Shown here: positions 1 through 9,158 of the stretch, one piece after another
Layout of the letters: each line of letters begins with the position of its first letter
Numbering within the stretch: the stretch's first letter is position 1
Assembly (NCBI GenBank): GCA_963733505.1
Contig: CAVTDW010000005.1
Span: forward strand, 434,001 to 498,000
Direction of reading: 5' to 3'
Origin: JALYXV01 sp963733505
GTDB taxonomy: Bacteria; Actinomycetota; Acidimicrobiia; Acidimicrobiales; Palsa-688
Length of the DNA stretch: 64,000 nucleotides
The notes under the pieces: model-generated
The model's input: only the letters and a program-made list of their open reading frames with translations
Told to the model about the DNA's origin: nothing
Database searches by the model: none
Made by a program: the position numbers and the translations under genes

Positions 1-2
1 GG

Positions 3-581
3 GAGGACGCCGGGGTCCACCTTGACCTCGTGTCGGCGCCGGCATTGACCTGGGGCTTACGTCCGCGGCGGTGCTCGCCGTGGACGGTGCTTGTTGGCGA
101 GGCCGACCGTTTGGGGGTGCCTCTGCACCTGACGCAGCTGGCCTTGCGGAAATATCCCGTGGAGCTGCCGGCCGGCGCCGATGTTCTGGTGGCCGAAAAC
201 CCCCGTGTGGTGGAGGCCGCAGCCCAGGAGCGCTCCTCGCTCACCGTCGTGGCGCTCAACGGCAACCCGTCGGGAGCGGCCCGGGTCTTGGTCGAACAGC
301 TGCTGGCGTGCGGGGCCAGTTTGCGCTATCACGGGGACTTCGACGTCTCGGGCCTGCGCATCTGCGCCCGCATGCACCGCATGGGACTGGTGCCGTGGCA
401 CATGGACAGTGCCTCCTACCGGGATGCTCTGGCCATTGCCGACACCAACGGTGCTCGGCTGCCACTCGACCCCCACCGGTCGCCTCCGACCCCGTGGGAT
501 GCCGATCTGCAGTCGGTGTTCGACCAGGACCGCAGGATCGTGCACGAGGAGCGCCTCCTCGCACTACTACTGCAGGTTTGA
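3..581 (+). CDS. jetD: Wadjet type II JetD-like nuclease subunit, 5' truncated by window edge
   Basis: The reading frame enters from the left edge, so the start is missing; 192 C-terminal residues are visible. They resemble the TIGR02679/DUF2399 family, the JetD subunit of type II Wadjet defence systems, which cuts incoming circular DNA together with the SMC-like JetABC complex. Toprim-type acidic residues are visible: E65 in 'VAENP' and the D112/D114 pair in 'HGDFD', followed by an amphipathic helix 'SGLRICARMH'. jetA, jetB and jetC would be expected just to the left, outside the window. A tyrosine-integrase remnant and an rnpB-derived attachment repeat lie downstream, so the system probably arrived on an integrated element. 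Family assignment is by recalled motifs; the Wadjet type is inference. Confidence 0.75.
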   Translation, partial: EDAGVHLDLVSAPALTWGLRPRRCSPWTVLVGEADRLGVPLHLTQLALRKYPVELPAGADVLVAENPRVVEAAAQERSSLTVVALNGNPSGAARVLVEQLLACGASLRYHGDFDVSGLRICARMHRMGLVPWHMDSASYRDALAIADTNGARLPLDPHRSPPTPWDADLQSVFDQDRRIVHEERLLALLLQV

Positions 582-706
582 GGATCTGCCGGCGGGTTCG
601 CCCGAGAGGAGACGGACGTGGGCATCATCACGGTCGGTGGGCGAGTGCTCGGGATCGAGTGAGATCCGAACGCGAGTACCGGGTATAAGTAGCGCGGACC
701 CAAGTA

Positions 707-844
707 TCAAAGCGCGTTGTTGGCGCAACCGACGAGAATGCCGCGCTTGAAGATCGTCGCCACCCACCGGTAGACCAGCTCCACTGAGGCCGGGGCGACG
801 AGGGCCCCGCTGATCGCATCCCCGCCGACCTGTTCGGTCGACGG
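707..844 (-). pseudogene. Remnant of a tyrosine recombinase (core-binding domain)
   Basis: On the minus strand about 45 codons stay open between two stops. They encode a stretch with 'PASVELVYRWVATIFK', which lines up with 'PTTVELIFRWVQTVFK' of the integrase fragment at 3356-3990. No start codon, N-terminal domain or catalytic domain is present, so this is a scrap. It lies 120 bp from the 965-992 repeat, in the same orientation as the larger integrase fragment beside the other repeat copy. I infer that it is the leftover integrase of an older element, possibly the one carrying the Wadjet genes. Confidence 0.6.
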
Positions 845-964
845 TCAGCCAGCGCTCAGCCAACTAAGCGGCACGCCGGCCGCCAAACCAACGCACCCCA
901 AAACCAACCCAACAAAGCCTTGACAGGTAGGTCAGAGGTTTTTTGGCGCTTCCGGCGGGGGGTT

Positions 965-992
965 GTGACGGTGAGCCGGCCTGTAAACGGGA
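965..992. repeat. Distal attachment-site copy (duplicate of rnpB 3' end)
   Basis: These 28 bases match 4013-4040 at 27 positions; the only difference is A987 against G4035, and the first 22 bases are identical. The right-hand copy is the 3' strand of helix P1 and the adjoining conserved 3' end of rnpB, so this copy is an orphan 3' fragment of rnpB. It marks the far end of an element that integrated into rnpB. Confidence 0.8.
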
Positions 993-1390
993 CACAGAAA
1001 TGGGCAATCTCACTACCTGCTTCTGACCTGCTGATTTTCGAGAGATCGCCTGGACCAGGGAAGTAATCATTTCGAGGTCACTCCATCGTTAACCAGTCGT
1101 GACCACCGTTCTCTCATCCGTGTTGTCCTTTTGTTGTCCCAAACGGCGCAGGCCCGAGCTTGCTGCCAATGACCGTCACGGCACGGTGGCGGTGGCGGTG
1201 GCGGTAAGTCCGTCGTCTGACCCGCAAGTGTGGTGGCGCTCGGTTCGATGACCATTCCGATGGCGAGCGCCTACGGCGCGACCCTCCTGTTTCGGTTCGT
1301 CCGCTCCTGGGTCGACATCCTCGGGCCTCCGAGGAAGCAACCTGAACCTATAGTGTCCCCACGAAACTCGCCGAAGAGATCGACCTCATC
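993..1390. other. No gene recognised inside left end of the element
   Basis: I see no convincing coding sequence or RNA here. A short GGTGGC tandem run lies near 1183-1204. The frame of the downstream endonuclease gene stays open back to a stop at 1343-1345 without ATG, GTG or TTG, and the extra residues look coding-like, so that gene may have lost its original 5' end. Confidence 0.5.
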
Positions 1391-1966
1391 GTGGCAGGTG
1401 GCTACGCGAACCGCCGTGATTGCCTGAGGGCTCTCGGCGAGATCCGAGCCGCCATTGCCGAGGTCGTGTGGCCACCGGGAAGCGACCGCTTCACCCTCCG
1501 ACCTGAGCCGCACGTGAACGGCGTGGTGCCGATAAAGAGGGCGTTCATCGAGGCGCTGCATGACCGAGGCTGGGAACCAGAGATGCCGTTCCCTGTCGAG
1601 ACGGGCATTCCTGGGTCCAAGTTCGGTGCTATGGACGCAGGGAAGGTGTTCGGCGATGGTGGACCCTTCCTCGTCGAGTGGGAGACCGGCAACATCTCAT
1701 CCAGCCACCGGGCGCTGAACAAGATGGGAGTCGGGCTCGTGGCAGGCCGCCTCGCAGGAGCCGTGCTCGTGGTGCCCACGGCCACCATGTACCCGTACCT
1801 CACGGACCGCATCGGCAACGTGCGTGAGTTACTCCCCTACCTGCCCGTGTGGCGTTCCCTCCGAGTTGAGCGGGGTTACATGGGGATACTCGCGGTTGAG
1901 CACAATGGAGTCTCTGCGGACGTTGAGCCGATCAGGAAGGGAACAGACGGTCGGGCCCTCCGGTGA
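1391..1966 (+). CDS. Probable type II restriction endonuclease, BamHI/BglII-like fold
   Basis: The product has 191 residues. A compact PD-(D/E)XK-type core is suggested by an acidic residue near 82-89 followed by 'FLVEWETGN' (E96 and E98, an ExE pair as in BamHI rather than ExK) and a following helix 'SSSHRALNKM'. It converges with, and overlaps by 35 bases, a beta-class DNA methyltransferase, the typical layout of a type II restriction-modification pair. Start GTG 1391 is the only canonical start before the core; the open frame upstream lacks one, so the N terminus is uncertain. The recognition site cannot be deduced. An orphan PD-(D/E)XK protein of other function is the main alternative. 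Confidence 0.55.
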   Translation: MAGGYANRRDCLRALGEIRAAIAEVVWPPGSDRFTLRPEPHVNGVVPIKRAFIEALHDRGWEPEMPFPVETGIPGSKFGAMDAGKVFGDGGPFLVEWETGNISSSHRALNKMGVGLVAGRLAGAVLVVPTATMYPYLTDRIGNVRELLPYLPVWRSLRVERGYMGILAVEHNGVSADVEPIRKGTDGRALR

Positions 1967-2819
1967 GACCGTCCTCGGGCGACTTGCGCTTACCCCGACC
2001 CACGCCCTTGCCGGAGTCACCACGACCGGGCATCGTCACCTTCGCCTGACGCCCTTCGAGCCGGTCGATGATAGGACCGGGATCACCAAGCTCGACCCCT
2101 AACCAGTTGCGGTGCATCCGCTCGGCGACCGCGTAGGTTGTTCCGCTCCCACCGAATGGGTCCAACACCAAGTCACCCTCGTTGCTGGAGATGGACAGCA
2201 CCCGCTCCAACAACTTCTCCGACAGTGCGTTGGCTCCGCGCACCTTCGTCGAGGCGTGCCGCACAGGAGGAATGTCGGCCCATACGTCGGACACGTTCAA
2301 CCCGAGCGGGTTGAGCTTGCCCCTGTGGCCGCCGTAGTCCTTGATGTCGCCACCGCAATGACGGCACACCTGAACTGGCACGCGAGGGCGCTCGAAGGTC
2401 TTGGGCTTCCCCTTGGTGTAGTACAGGAGCGAGTAGTGGCTCGGGTAGAGCCGCCCAGGGATCGGCAGGAGCAACTTGATGTCAACCGCGACCCAGTGCC
2501 GGAAGGTCATGCCGACCTCGTTGAGCATGTGACCGATTTCGATGTTCCACCGGGGCAGGTTGTAGAGCCATATGGCACCGCCGGGAGCGACCACCCGACA
2601 GCACTCTTTGACCCACTGCCCGCACCAGTCGAGGTAGTCCCGCTCCTTGAGCGAGTCAGGGATACGGCGGCCCGTGGCCGCCTTGCCGTAGTCCTTGCCG
2701 AGGTTGAACGGAGGGTCGGCAAAGACCACGTCGGCCACGTCATCATCGAGCGAGAGCAGAAGGTCGAGGCAGTCGCCCTGGTACAGAAGGCCGTGATCCG
2801 TCTTGAGCACCTGGTGCAT
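1932..2819 (-). CDS. DNA methyltransferase, beta-class N6-adenine/N4-cytosine type
   Basis: Motif IV 'ADPPFNLG' is at residues 34-41 and the SAM-binding 'DPFGGSGTT' lies near residue 220. The order IV before I is that of the beta class, and DPPF favours N6-adenine methylation. Between them is a possible zinc knuckle 'CRHCGG'. Start ATG 2819 is preferred because GAGG lies a few bases upstream and 'LLYQGDCLDLLLSL' is the usual family start; ATG 2885 or GTG 2954 would add 22 or 45 residues and run into the recombinase fragment. It presumably protects host DNA from the convergent endonuclease. As an orphan it could instead act epigenetically. Confidence 0.85.
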   Translation of the reverse strand: MHQVLKTDHGLLYQGDCLDLLLSLDDDVADVVFADPPFNLGKDYGKAATGRRIPDSLKERDYLDWCGQWVKECCRVVAPGGAIWLYNLPRWNIEIGHMLNEVGMTFRHWVAVDIKLLLPIPGRLYPSHYSLLYYTKGKPKTFERPRVPVQVCRHCGGDIKDYGGHRGKLNPLGLNVSDVWADIPPVRHASTKVRGANALSEKLLERVLSISSNEGDLVLDPFGGSGTTYAVAERMHRNWLGVELGDPGPIIDRLEGRQAKVTMPGRGDSGKGVGRGKRKSPEDGLTGGPDRLFPS

Positions 2820-2902
2820 CGCCTCATTCTGCCTGGCCCCTGTGACGGTGTCGCTGATCCCAGCGTCGGCCGGGGGCGACACCATGTTCCGGCCCACGGT
2901 GT

Positions 2903-3358
2903 TCACGACGCCACGTAGCCCAAGACGCAGCGGACAGTGGAGGGATACCAGCACCTTCCCCCTCCGCCAGTTGGCACCGCTTCGGCGTTGAGCATCCCCG
3001 CGATGGCGGCCAAGGTCCGACCATCAGCGCGTTCCGTGGTGATGCGAGTAACCACCACCGCAGGGATCTGACGCTCCCGACCGAGCCGAACTCCCTCGGC
3101 CCGCTCGATGGCGAGGGCGTCCTTCGTCCGTTGCCCGATCAGGCGTCGCTCGAACTGGGAGAAGGTGGCAAGTACGTTCGCCATCATCTCTCCGGCGGGT
3201 GTGGTGGTGTCGACGCCGAGGTCCAGGGCGATGATTGCCCATCCTTTAGTCCTCGCCCTCTCCATGAGGGATGAGTAGTCCAGGAGGGATCGGCTGAGCC
3301 GGTCCAGCTTGGCGACGACCAGGACGTTCGCCCGGTGCTGGTCGAGTTCGACCAGCCC
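2903..3358 (-). pseudogene. C-terminal fragment of a serine recombinase (resolvase family)
   Basis: The frame encodes 'VLVVAKLDRLSRSLLDY', 'TPAGEMMANVLATFSQFER', 'IGQRTKDALA' and a C-terminal helix-turn-helix-like 'GRTLAAIAGMLN', all hallmarks of small serine recombinases after the catalytic-serine region. The N terminus with the YxRVS nucleophile motif is missing: immediately upstream the sequence belongs to a tyrosine integrase in another frame. The join is near 3356. It therefore cannot be catalytically active. The fragment ends about 80 bases before the methyltransferase start. Confidence 0.85.
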
Positions 3359-3990
3359 GGTAGCGGTCCGGCGTGGCGTCGATGAGCGCCTCGACCGTCT
3401 CCACCGCGAGCGGGACGATCTCGACCGTGTCGGCGTTCGGTAACTTGATCCCGACAGGGGGAGCTAGGGATAGTGCGATCGGCAACCGCTGCCTTGAACA
3501 CGGTCTGAACCCATCGAAAGATTAACTCCACCGTGGTGGGCGCCAAGGTAGCGTGCATCGCCTTCACGAGCGCCTGGATCTCCGAGTGCCGTATTGCGCC
3601 TATGGGACGGGGACCGAGGAGCGGGTAGACGTGACGACGAAGGTTGCCCTCGATCTCCGACCCCGTGAGTGGGCGGTGGACCTGCGTGGCCCGCCATGCC
3701 TCTGCGTAGTCCTGGAAGGTCACCTTCCCGGCACTGGGGTCGATGTAGGTGCCCTGGTCCTTGCTGTTCTCGACCGACCTGGCGAAGCGGTCCGCATCGG
3801 CCTTGAGCCGGTAGGACTTCTTCTTCCAGCGCCGCTCGGGCGTCAGCCATCGGACCTGATACGTCCCGGTCTCCAACCTGTGGACGGTCGCCACGAATGC
3901 CTCCTGATTGAGCTTCGGACAATGCTGGTCAGGCATGGTCACCCGATGGCGGTTGTCCCAGAGTTCTCCCGAGGTAGCACCGTGGGACAC
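3356..3990 (-). pseudogene. N-terminal fragment of a phage-type tyrosine integrase, frameshifted
   Basis: The gene starts 22 bases from the rnpB-side repeat. The first residues form a SAM-like arm and core-binding domain ('TYQVRWLTPERRWKKKSYRL', 'GKVTFQDYAEAWRA', 'VYPLLGPRPIGAI', 'PTTVELIFRWVQTVFKAA'). Near 3450-3456 the frame breaks; the next frame continues the family pattern ('GIKLPNADTVEIVPL', 'TVEALIDATPDRYRA') and then meets the serine-recombinase fragment. The catalytic domain with the R-H-R-Y residues is absent. Its position and direction suggest it once integrated the element into rnpB. Confidence 0.85.
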
Positions 3991-4011
3991 GGAGAACCTG
4001 GTCAGCGGGCT

Positions 4012-4408
<397 letters not shown>

Positions 4409-4488
4409 GTCCATTCTCGCGCCAGCCGCCGGCCCGTGGCACCATGTTGCAGACTGGCGTCGCAACCGCCTTGGCATCGGAGGAAACA

Positions 4489-5059
4489 ATGGTCCTGTCG
4501 GCCGTCTACGGAAGCCCGTTCTTCCTGATCCTGTCCATCCCGGGCTTGATCATCGGCATCATCTCCATCGTCGACGTGTTCCTCCACCCCACCTGGGCAT
4601 GGGAGCAATCAGGTCAGAACAGGACCCTGTGGATCGTGCTCACCATTGTGGGCCTGTTCGTCTGCCCGCTGATCATCGGCCTCGTCTACCTCATCGCCAT
4701 CCGGCCCAAGGTGGCTGCGGCCCAACGCGGCGGCGGACCGGCGGGAGGCGGCGGGTACGGCGCGGGCGGGTACGGAACCGGAACCGGAGCCCCCCTATGG
4801 CGGTACCGGCCAATACGGCGCCGCCCCGGGCCAGTACGGCGGAAGCACAGGTCAGTACGGTGCCCCTCCCGGCCAGTACGGCGGGGCGACGGGTCAGTAC
4901 GGACCCGGCCCAGCCACCGGCCGGCGCCCCGGCCAGTACGGGGGCGCCCCCACTCCGCCGCCACCGGGTGCCGCACCGGCATCACCCCCACCGGGCTGGT
5001 ATCCCGACCCCGCCGGCTCCGGCCAGCCCCGCTACTGGAACGGGCAGTCCTGGGCCTAA
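4489..5059 (+). CDS. Membrane protein with GQYG-repeat linker and C-terminal DUF2510 domain (frame break in C6 run)
   Basis: ATG 4489 follows GGAGG at 5-6 bases. Two hydrophobic segments (about residues 9-27 and 42-62) are followed by a glycine-rich stretch. At a run of six C (4790-4795) the frame must lose one base to continue into seven Gly-Gln-Tyr-Gly-type repeats and a closing 'GWYPDPAGSG...YWNGQSWA' DUF2510 motif ending at TAA 5057-5059. DUF2510 occurs at the ends of many actinobacterial membrane proteins; its role is unknown. The break is probably a homopolymer error, though slippage-based switching is possible. The gene diverges from rnpB and converges with sbcC. Confidence 0.8.
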
Positions 5060-5137
5060 GGGCCCGCGCAACCGATAGTTCGTGCGTTCGCAGTGCGGCG
5101 GCCCGCACGCCAGAGTCGAAACATGGCCTGCTGGCCC

Positions 5138-5228
5138 AACCTCCGCGCGCTCAAGCAACCTTCGCGCGATATCGGTGCTCTTCCCCACTAACGCGCCACA
5201 GTTGCCTGAGGGCGCGAAGGTACAGCGG
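5138..5228. repeat. Dispersed hairpin repeat, copy 1
   Basis: About 90 bases align with 44418-44508 at most positions. Both copies carry inverted arms; here CCTCCGCGCGCTCAAG pairs imperfectly with CCTGAGGGCGCGAAGG. It lies between the tail-to-tail ends of the DUF2510 gene and sbcC, the only notable content of the 299 bases 5060-5358. I infer a bidirectional transcription terminator or a small non-autonomous repeat. Confidence 0.6.
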
Positions 5229-5358
5229 GGCGCGGCCCGCGACGCTGTAGGACCGCGCCTGGCTCAGGCGATGCGAGTCAGTTCGACGTGACTGGGAACA
5301 GTCGCCGACGCCGAACGCCTCGGGCCGAAACACAACACCGGTACATCGGCTGACGAGG

Positions 5359-7847
5359 TCAGGCGTCGAGGAGCCGTGCCGTCGCCCGCCGGCCCGGGAG
5401 CTTCAGCACCTCGATCGCATTCGGCAGCTGTTCCTTGATGTCGGCGTCATGGGTGACGACCAGTATCTGGCGGAAGCGACCCTTCAGTCGCTCCAGCGCC
5501 TGGAGCATGCGCGCCTTGCGGTCCTCGTCGAGCGGGCCGAACACCTCGTCGAGGACGAGAAGGCCGACCGTCCCGCCCGACTGGAACCGGACGTGCTCGC
5601 TGATCGCCACCCGCAGGGCCAGGTTGGCCAGATCGACCTCGGAACCGGAGAAACGGTCCAGCCCGAAAACCCGCCCGCGGTCACAGATCTGCAGTTCATA
5701 GGTCTCGGGGTCCACCTCGAGGCGGTCGTACTCCCTGTCGGTGAGCTCGCCGAACAGTTCGGCCGCCTGGACGGCCAGCCGGGGTCCCACGGTCGCCACG
5801 ATGGTGTTGCGGAAGGCGTGCAGCAGGTCGGCCATGCGGCCCAGGTGGCGGCTGTCGTCGGCCATGGTCGCCAGCTGTGCATGTTGCGTCTCGCCGTCGG
5901 CCAACCGGCGTGCCTCGCCCCCGGCGTTGGCGATCGCCCGTTCGGCGGCCATCCGGGCGTCGCGGGCCGCCCGTCCGGCCCACTGGTCGGCCGCCTGTGC
6001 TTCACGTCAACGCCAGCGCCGCGTTCGCCAGCGCTTCCTTGTCGAAGTCCAGGCTGCGGACCTTGTCGCGCAGGACCATCACCCGGTGCTCGGACTCGGC
6101 GGATCGATCCCGGGCCCGCTCGAGCTGCGAGATGACCGTCGTTCGGCGCTCCAAGCGTCCCTGCAGCCGCTGCACCGCCGCCGCCGCCGCCCGCCGGCGC
6201 TCGACATCGGCGCGCAAGGCGGCCAGAAGCGGCACCAGCGAGACCCGGCCCAGCCCGGAGCCCGCCGCAGGGCCGAGCCGCGGGAGCCCGCCGTAGGGCC
6301 GGCCGCGGAGCCTGCCGCAGGGTCGGTCGGGGAGCCCGCCGCAGGGCCGGCCGCGGAGCCTGCCGCAGGGCCGGCCGCGGAGCCTCCGCGGGGCCGGCCG
6401 CCACGGAACCCATCCCAGGGCCGACGAGGTCGGCCACCCAGGTCGCCTCGGAGACGTCGCCGAGGGCCGAAAGGGCGCCCGCCAGTCCTTCCTCGGCCGC
6501 GGTCCGCCGGGTCTGGGCCTGGTCCCAGATCTGCCGGGCCTGCAGCCGCCGCGACTCCTCGTCGCGCCGAGCCGTGAACTCCGACCGCGCCACCGTCAAC
6601 GCCCGCTCCACGCCTACCCGCGATGCCGAGAGGACCGACAACCGGGCCTCGGCTTCGTCCACCTCGGCCGCCCGATGCGCCTGGACCTGCTCGAAGGCGT
6701 CGCCCAGCGCCTGCCCGCACAGGGGGCAGTCGGCCGCGCCTGAAAGGTCCGCCGAGCGCGCCGCCTGGGCACGGGCTCGGGCCAGTTCGTCAGTGACGGC
6801 GTCGATCTGCCCCACGATCCCTGCGGTCGCCGCCCGGGCCGCGTCGAGCACACGTTGGGCCTCGTCGACCGTGGCGGTGTCCGGCGCCGGCGGCTCGGCC
6901 GGAACCACGACCGCGGAGAGGGCGCGCTCGGCGCTCACCACCGCCGCCACGAGCTCCAATCGGGTCTCCGCCTCGGTCAGGCCCGACGAATGGGGGAGCA
7001 GCCGCTCGAGCTCCGCCGCCGCCTCCACCAGGGCCTCCTGCTCGGCTTCGAGCAGGTGGACCGCGGCCGTCGCCTCGTCGAGTTGGGCGCGCGCCGCCCG
7101 GCCTTCGATCACCAGGGCGTCGTACTCCTGTCGGAGACGGTCCAGCCGCCCGAACGCCTCCTCGGCGGCAACCATGCGCTGCCGGGCCGAGGCCGCGGCC
7201 GCCTCCTCGGTCTCGGCGACGACGACCGCCGCCTCGGCCGCGGCGGCCGCATCGGCCGCCTGGACCCGCAACTGGTCCAAGTCGGGCAGCATCGCCCGCA
7301 GCCGGTCGTGGCTCTGCCTGACCTCCCGGGCGTCCTTGCGGGCGGCGTCGCGCGCCACGTCGAGGGGGGTGATCCCGAGGAGCTGCAACACCAGATCCCG
7401 CCGCTGCGACGGCGTCCGGTCGGAGAACGCGGCCAGCTGCTTCTGCTCGGCGAACACCGACGCCCGGAAGGCAGCGTCGTCCATACCGAGGATCTGGTGC
7501 AGGTAGCGGCCCGCGTCGCGTACGCCCTCGGCCATGGCCAAGCCGTCACACTGAACCGTGGCCTTGGCGGTCAGGTTGATGCCCGAGAGCGATCGCCGCA
7601 CGACATAGAGATGGCCTTCGTGCTCGAAGGTCACCTCGGCCACGCAGTCACCGCCGACTCCCGCGGTGCGCACGTCCTCCTTGGCGGTACGGGCCCGGCC
7701 CCACAAGGCGAACAGGATGGCCTCGAGGAGCGTGCTCTTGCCCGATCCGTTGGGTCCGTAGATCCCGATCAGCCCCGGCGGGAGGTCGAGGTCGAGCTGG
7801 TCCTCGTAGACCCGGTAGTTGCGCAGGCTGAGGCGCGTCAGCAGCAC
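5359..7847 (-). CDS. sbcC: Exonuclease subunit SbcC (Rad50-like ATPase), two frame breaks
   Basis: SbcC partners SbcD to trim DNA hairpins and protein-blocked ends. The Walker A 'GPNGSGKST' is at residues 31-39, long coiled-coil arms follow, the zinc hook 'CPLCG' is near residue 372, and the C-terminal lobe holds the signature 'FSGSE' and Walker B 'LLVLDEVFGPLDE'. Frames change in a 24-bp tandem repeat (6257-6404) and again near 6003, where one extra T makes a stop; total length about 829 residues fits the family. ATG 7847 lies 12 bases after the sbcD stop, so the two form an operon. The frame breaks look like sequence errors because all motifs on both sides are intact. Confidence 0.9.
6257..6404. 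repeat. 24-bp tandem repeat inside sbcC
   Basis: Six imperfect copies of a GC-rich 24-base unit (GGAGCCYGCCGCAGGGCCGG plus four bases). The inner four units are exactly 24 bases and the outer two 26, so the array shifts the frame. It encodes a Pro/Arg/Ala-rich segment in the descending coiled-coil region, which is not normal for SbcC. Confidence 0.85.
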
Positions 7848-7859
7848 GTCACGCCGCCC

Positions 7860-8975
7860 TCATCCGGCGGACTCCACGGCCCGGTCGAGATACTGCAAGC
7901 CCAGCTGGCGGATGCGGTCCCGATCGAGGCCCGTCAGGTCCTGCTTGTCGACGTAGCTCTCCCAACGGGCGCCCATGGCGTCCAGGTCGGGCAACTCGGC
8001 TTCGCTGGCGACCGAACCGAACTGGGGTTCGAGCTTCAGGAACAATCCCGCCCTCGCCGCCTCCCGCACCGCCTCCACGTCCAGGAGACGGTAGGCCTCG
8101 GGATCGACCCCGTCGAGGTACAGGCGGGCGACGGCCCCCGCAGGCACCTTCTCGGCACGCGACAACACCTGCTCTTGCAACTCGGCGGGGGACAAGCCCA
8201 GGGCGAACACCGACTCCAGGGTCACGAGCGGTCGCTGCCCCGAAAGCGGGACATGCTGGCAGGCGCCGGTGTCGGTGTCGAGTACCAGTATCCCCTTGGC
8301 CTTGTCCGGGTCGTCGGCGAAGGAGAACGTATCGGTCGACCCGGCGTACCAGATCCCCTCGGCCACTCGGGTGTGGAAGTGGTAGTGCCCGAGCAGCACG
8401 AAGTCCGAGCGGAGCAGGCCTGCGTCCACCTCGATCTCGTTGATGTCGGCGTAGCGCGGCTGCACCTGGGTAATGCGAGGATGGGTCAGCAGGAGATTGG
8501 ACCGGTCCAGGCTGCGGCTGCGATCGGCCTCCGCCAAGGCTTCGAGCGTGGCCTCCACGGTCAGCATCTGGGGCACGGCGTGCACCAGGAGGCCGGGCAG
8601 CTGGAACCGCTCATAGGTCAACCGGTGGGCGAAGTACATCTCCGGGAAGCCGTCGGCCAGGGCGGAATACGGGCTACCCGTGCCCGGCAGGCGGGGTGTG
8701 TCGTGGTTGCCGCTGATGATCACCGCCCGCAGCCCGTGCTCGCGGATGCGCGCCAGCGCCCGCTGGACCACCCGGTACGACCGATACGTCGGTCGGGGGT
8801 GGTCGAACACGTCCCCCAGCCACACGATCAGGTCCGGTTCCTGGGCCAAGGCCAGGTCGACCGCGGCCTCGAACGACTGCTCGAAGTCCCACTCCCGCTG
8901 GTTGACCCCGCCCGGCGTCGTAAATGGGTAGTACGACCGCCCGAGGTGGGCGTCGCCGATGGCCGCGACTCGCAT
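7860..8975 (-). CDS. sbcD: Exonuclease subunit SbcD (Mre11-like)
   Basis: A calcineurin-type metallophosphatase of 371 residues that supplies the nuclease active site of SbcCD. Metal-binding motifs appear in order: 'GDAHLG' (residues 7-12), 'WLGDVFDH', 'ISGNHD' and 'LLGHYHFH'. The C-terminal part has the capping region that contacts SbcC. ATG 8975 starts the operon with sbcC. An 18-bp motif 10 bases upstream (8986-9003) recurs upstream of nurA, suggesting shared control of two end-processing systems. Confidence 0.92.
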   Translation of the reverse strand: MRVAAIGDAHLGRSYYPFTTPGGVNQREWDFEQSFEAAVDLALAQEPDLIVWLGDVFDHPRPTYRSYRVVQRALARIREHGLRAVIISGNHDTPRLPGTGSPYSALADGFPEMYFAHRLTYERFQLPGLLVHAVPQMLTVEATLEALAEADRSRSLDRSNLLLTHPRITQVQPRYADINEIEVDAGLLRSDFVLLGHYHFHTRVAEGIWYAGSTDTFSFADDPDKAKGILVLDTDTGACQHVPLSGQRPLVTLESVFALGLSPAELQEQVLSRAEKVPAGAVARLYLDGVDPEAYRLLDVEAVREAARAGLFLKLEPQFGSVASEAELPDLDAMGARWESYVDKQDLTGLDRDRIRQLGLQYLDRAVESAG

Positions 8976-8985
8976 GGGTACAGCT

Positions 8986-9003
8986 TCTCAGGCTGGTGTG
9001 ACG
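8986..9003 (-). promoter_or_regulatory. Motif shared between sbcD and nurA upstream regions
   Basis: On the minus strand the bases read CGTCACACCAGCCTGAGA. The copy at 14903-14920 differs at one position (G for A in the tenth base). It begins 10 bases before the sbcD start codon. I infer a common promoter or operator element; it resembles neither the actinobacterial LexA box nor a standard -35/-10 pair that I can recognise. Confidence 0.45.
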
Positions 9004-9158
9004 ATTACACGCATGTGATTTGCTGGTGGGGTGGGAAAAGGCCTCGCCGTCCGCGAAATGGCCGGTGCGTCGGCTGCGGCCGAGGGCCGCCGGGCTCACC
9101 GCCGGGCGCGGTACTCACCGGTTGGGAAGCGCCACGCTCGCCGTCGTAGCGGCGACCC

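Noticed and set aside
3184..3300. Tail of the 268-codon integrase frame as part of the integrase
   Set aside because: After about 3450 this frame is an out-of-frame read of the integrase and serine-recombinase sequence; the family patterns continue in the other two frames.
6257..6404. CRISPR array
   Set aside because: Units are 24 bases and contiguous with no spacers; it is a coding tandem repeat.
6855..9149. 764-codon plus-strand open frame
   Set aside because: Shadow of sbcC and sbcD on the opposite strand; composition is Arg/Gly/His-rich without domains.
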